Assembly: GCA_943913335.1 (NCBI GenBank)
Contig: CALTXS010000064.1
Span: 1-6,353 of the forward strand
Direction of reading: 5' to 3'
Source of the DNA: an uncultured Lysobacter sp.
Lineage (GTDB): Bacteria; Pseudomonadota; Gammaproteobacteria; Xanthomonadales; Xanthomonadaceae
Length of the DNA stretch: 6,353 nucleotides
How positions within the stretch are numbered: position 1 is the stretch's first letter; each line of letters opens with the position of its first letter. Shown piece by piece: positions 5,911-6,353 of the stretch. The notes under the pieces were generated by a model. It searched no databases. It was not told the DNA's origin and worked only from the letters and a program-made list of their open reading frames with translations. A program made the translations under genes and the position numbers.

Positions 5911-5917
5911 ACCTCCC
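5911..5917 (-). promoter_or_regulatory. Strong Shine-Dalgarno (GGGAGGT) of the 14-codon ORF
   Basis: GGGAGGT on the minus strand contains GGAGG 5 nt before the ATG at 5906, near-ideal sequence and spacing. It is better than the sites of all the long genes here, which is the main argument that the small ORF is translated. Confidence 0.6.
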
Positions 5918-5943
5918 TGCGAAAACGGCGTGAAATTCGGATT

Positions 5944-5959
5944 ACGGTTCAGTTGCCGT
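5944..5959. other. Weak dyad after the Do protease gene
   Basis: ACGG (5944-5947) and CCGT (5956-5959) flank an 8-nt spacer, shortly after the protease stop codon. The 4-bp stem without a T-tract is too weak to call a terminator. Read-through from the protease gene into the YqjD-like operon is therefore possible. Confidence 0.2.
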
Positions 5960-5967
5960 TAGGCCCG

Positions 5968-6353
5968 TCAGCGCATTAGCAACTGGCCGCGTTGGCCGCC
6001 GCGGATTACTTCGAGTGCCAGGGGCTGGTTGCGCAGATTGACGGTGGCCCGGAAGCTGCTGAGGCTGTCGAACGGCCCCTGATTGGTCGCGACGATGAGA
6101 TCGCCGGCACGCAGGCCGTTGGCGGCGGCTCGTGATCCCGCAGCCACCGCGCTGACCGAGATGCCGACCACGCCCTGCTGCACCAACTTGGCCGGCAATG
6201 CTGCCAAAGTGGCACCGGCCAGGCGCGGGTCGACATCGGCGCCGGCCAGCGTGCCTGCATCGGCTTTGAGGGTGCTGCTCAGCGTCAGGCGTTTGCCGTC
6301 GCGCAGAACCTCGAGGCGCACGTCATCGCCGACGGCCTGCAGGCCCTCAAAGT
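5968..6353 (-). CDS. Do-family (DegP/DegQ-like) serine protease, C-terminal PDZ portion (5' end outside window)
   Basis: Periplasmic quality-control protease/chaperone of the HtrA/Do family, which degrades misfolded envelope proteins. Only the last 127 residues are inside the window and no start codon is present. Residues 1-28 (FEGLQAVGDD then VRLEVLRDGKRLTL) are the final strands of PDZ1. An Ala/Leu-rich linker follows at 29-50, and PDZ2 covers about 55-125, with GISVSAV...GSRAAANGLRAGDLIVATNQ and the closing LEVIRGGQRGQLLMR. The two-PDZ ending, stopping directly after PDZ2, is typical of Do-family (DegP/DegQ) rather than single-PDZ DegS proteases. The catalytic His-Asp-Ser triad lies outside, so activity cannot be judged. 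It is co-oriented with the YqjD-like and YqjE-like genes 127 nt downstream. Envelope-stress co-regulation is possible but not shown. Confidence 0.85.
   Translation of the reverse strand, partial: FEGLQAVGDDVRLEVLRDGKRLTLSSTLKADAGTLAGADVDPRLAGATLAALPAKLVQQGVVGISVSAVAAGSRAAANGLRAGDLIVATNQGPFDSLSSFRATVNLRNQPLALEVIRGGQRGQLLMR

Overview
The window looks like chromosomal DNA of a gammaproteobacterium, most likely of the order Xanthomonadales. This rests on roughly 60% GC coding DNA, strong third-position GC bias, the style of the adaptor N-terminus and the mix of housekeeping families. I see no phage, IS, tRNA, rRNA or CRISPR signal. The order is an inference from protein style, not from a marker gene.

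Left block, minus strand, read from 3286 down to 1. A YigB-like HAD phosphatase is followed after 14 nt by an M17 leucyl aminopeptidase with a complete set of metal and catalytic residues. After a 179-nt gap comes the N-terminal 332 residues of an HlyD/MacA-type periplasmic adaptor, which runs off the left edge. The HAD and peptidase genes look like one operon. The adaptor probably starts a separate efflux operon whose ABC or RND partners would lie outside the window.

Middle. A single plus-strand gene (3396-4412) is divergent from the HAD gene across a 109-nt promoter region. It encodes an exported, mostly helical protein of unknown function with four cysteines. It converges on the right block, with only 36 nt between the stop codons and a small hairpin in that gap.

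Right block, minus strand, read from 6353 down to 4449. The C-terminal 127 residues of a Do-family (DegP/DegQ-like) serine protease, covering the end of PDZ1 and all of PDZ2, enter from the right edge. Next come a 14-codon small ORF with a near-perfect Shine-Dalgarno sequence, a YqjD/ElaB-like (DUF883) tail-anchored protein, and a YqjE-like (phage holin 3_6 superfamily) two-TM protein with a long C-terminal extension. The last two recall the enterobacterial yqjD-yqjE pair of stress and stationary-phase membrane proteins. Their position behind a periplasmic quality-control protease suggests a cell-envelope stress locus (inference).

The features most worth a second look are the 14-codon ORF, a 10-bp hairpin capped by a C(UUCG)G tetraloop just inside the YqjE-like coding region, and a possible leaderless start for the HAD gene. 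None of these amounts to proof of a new system.
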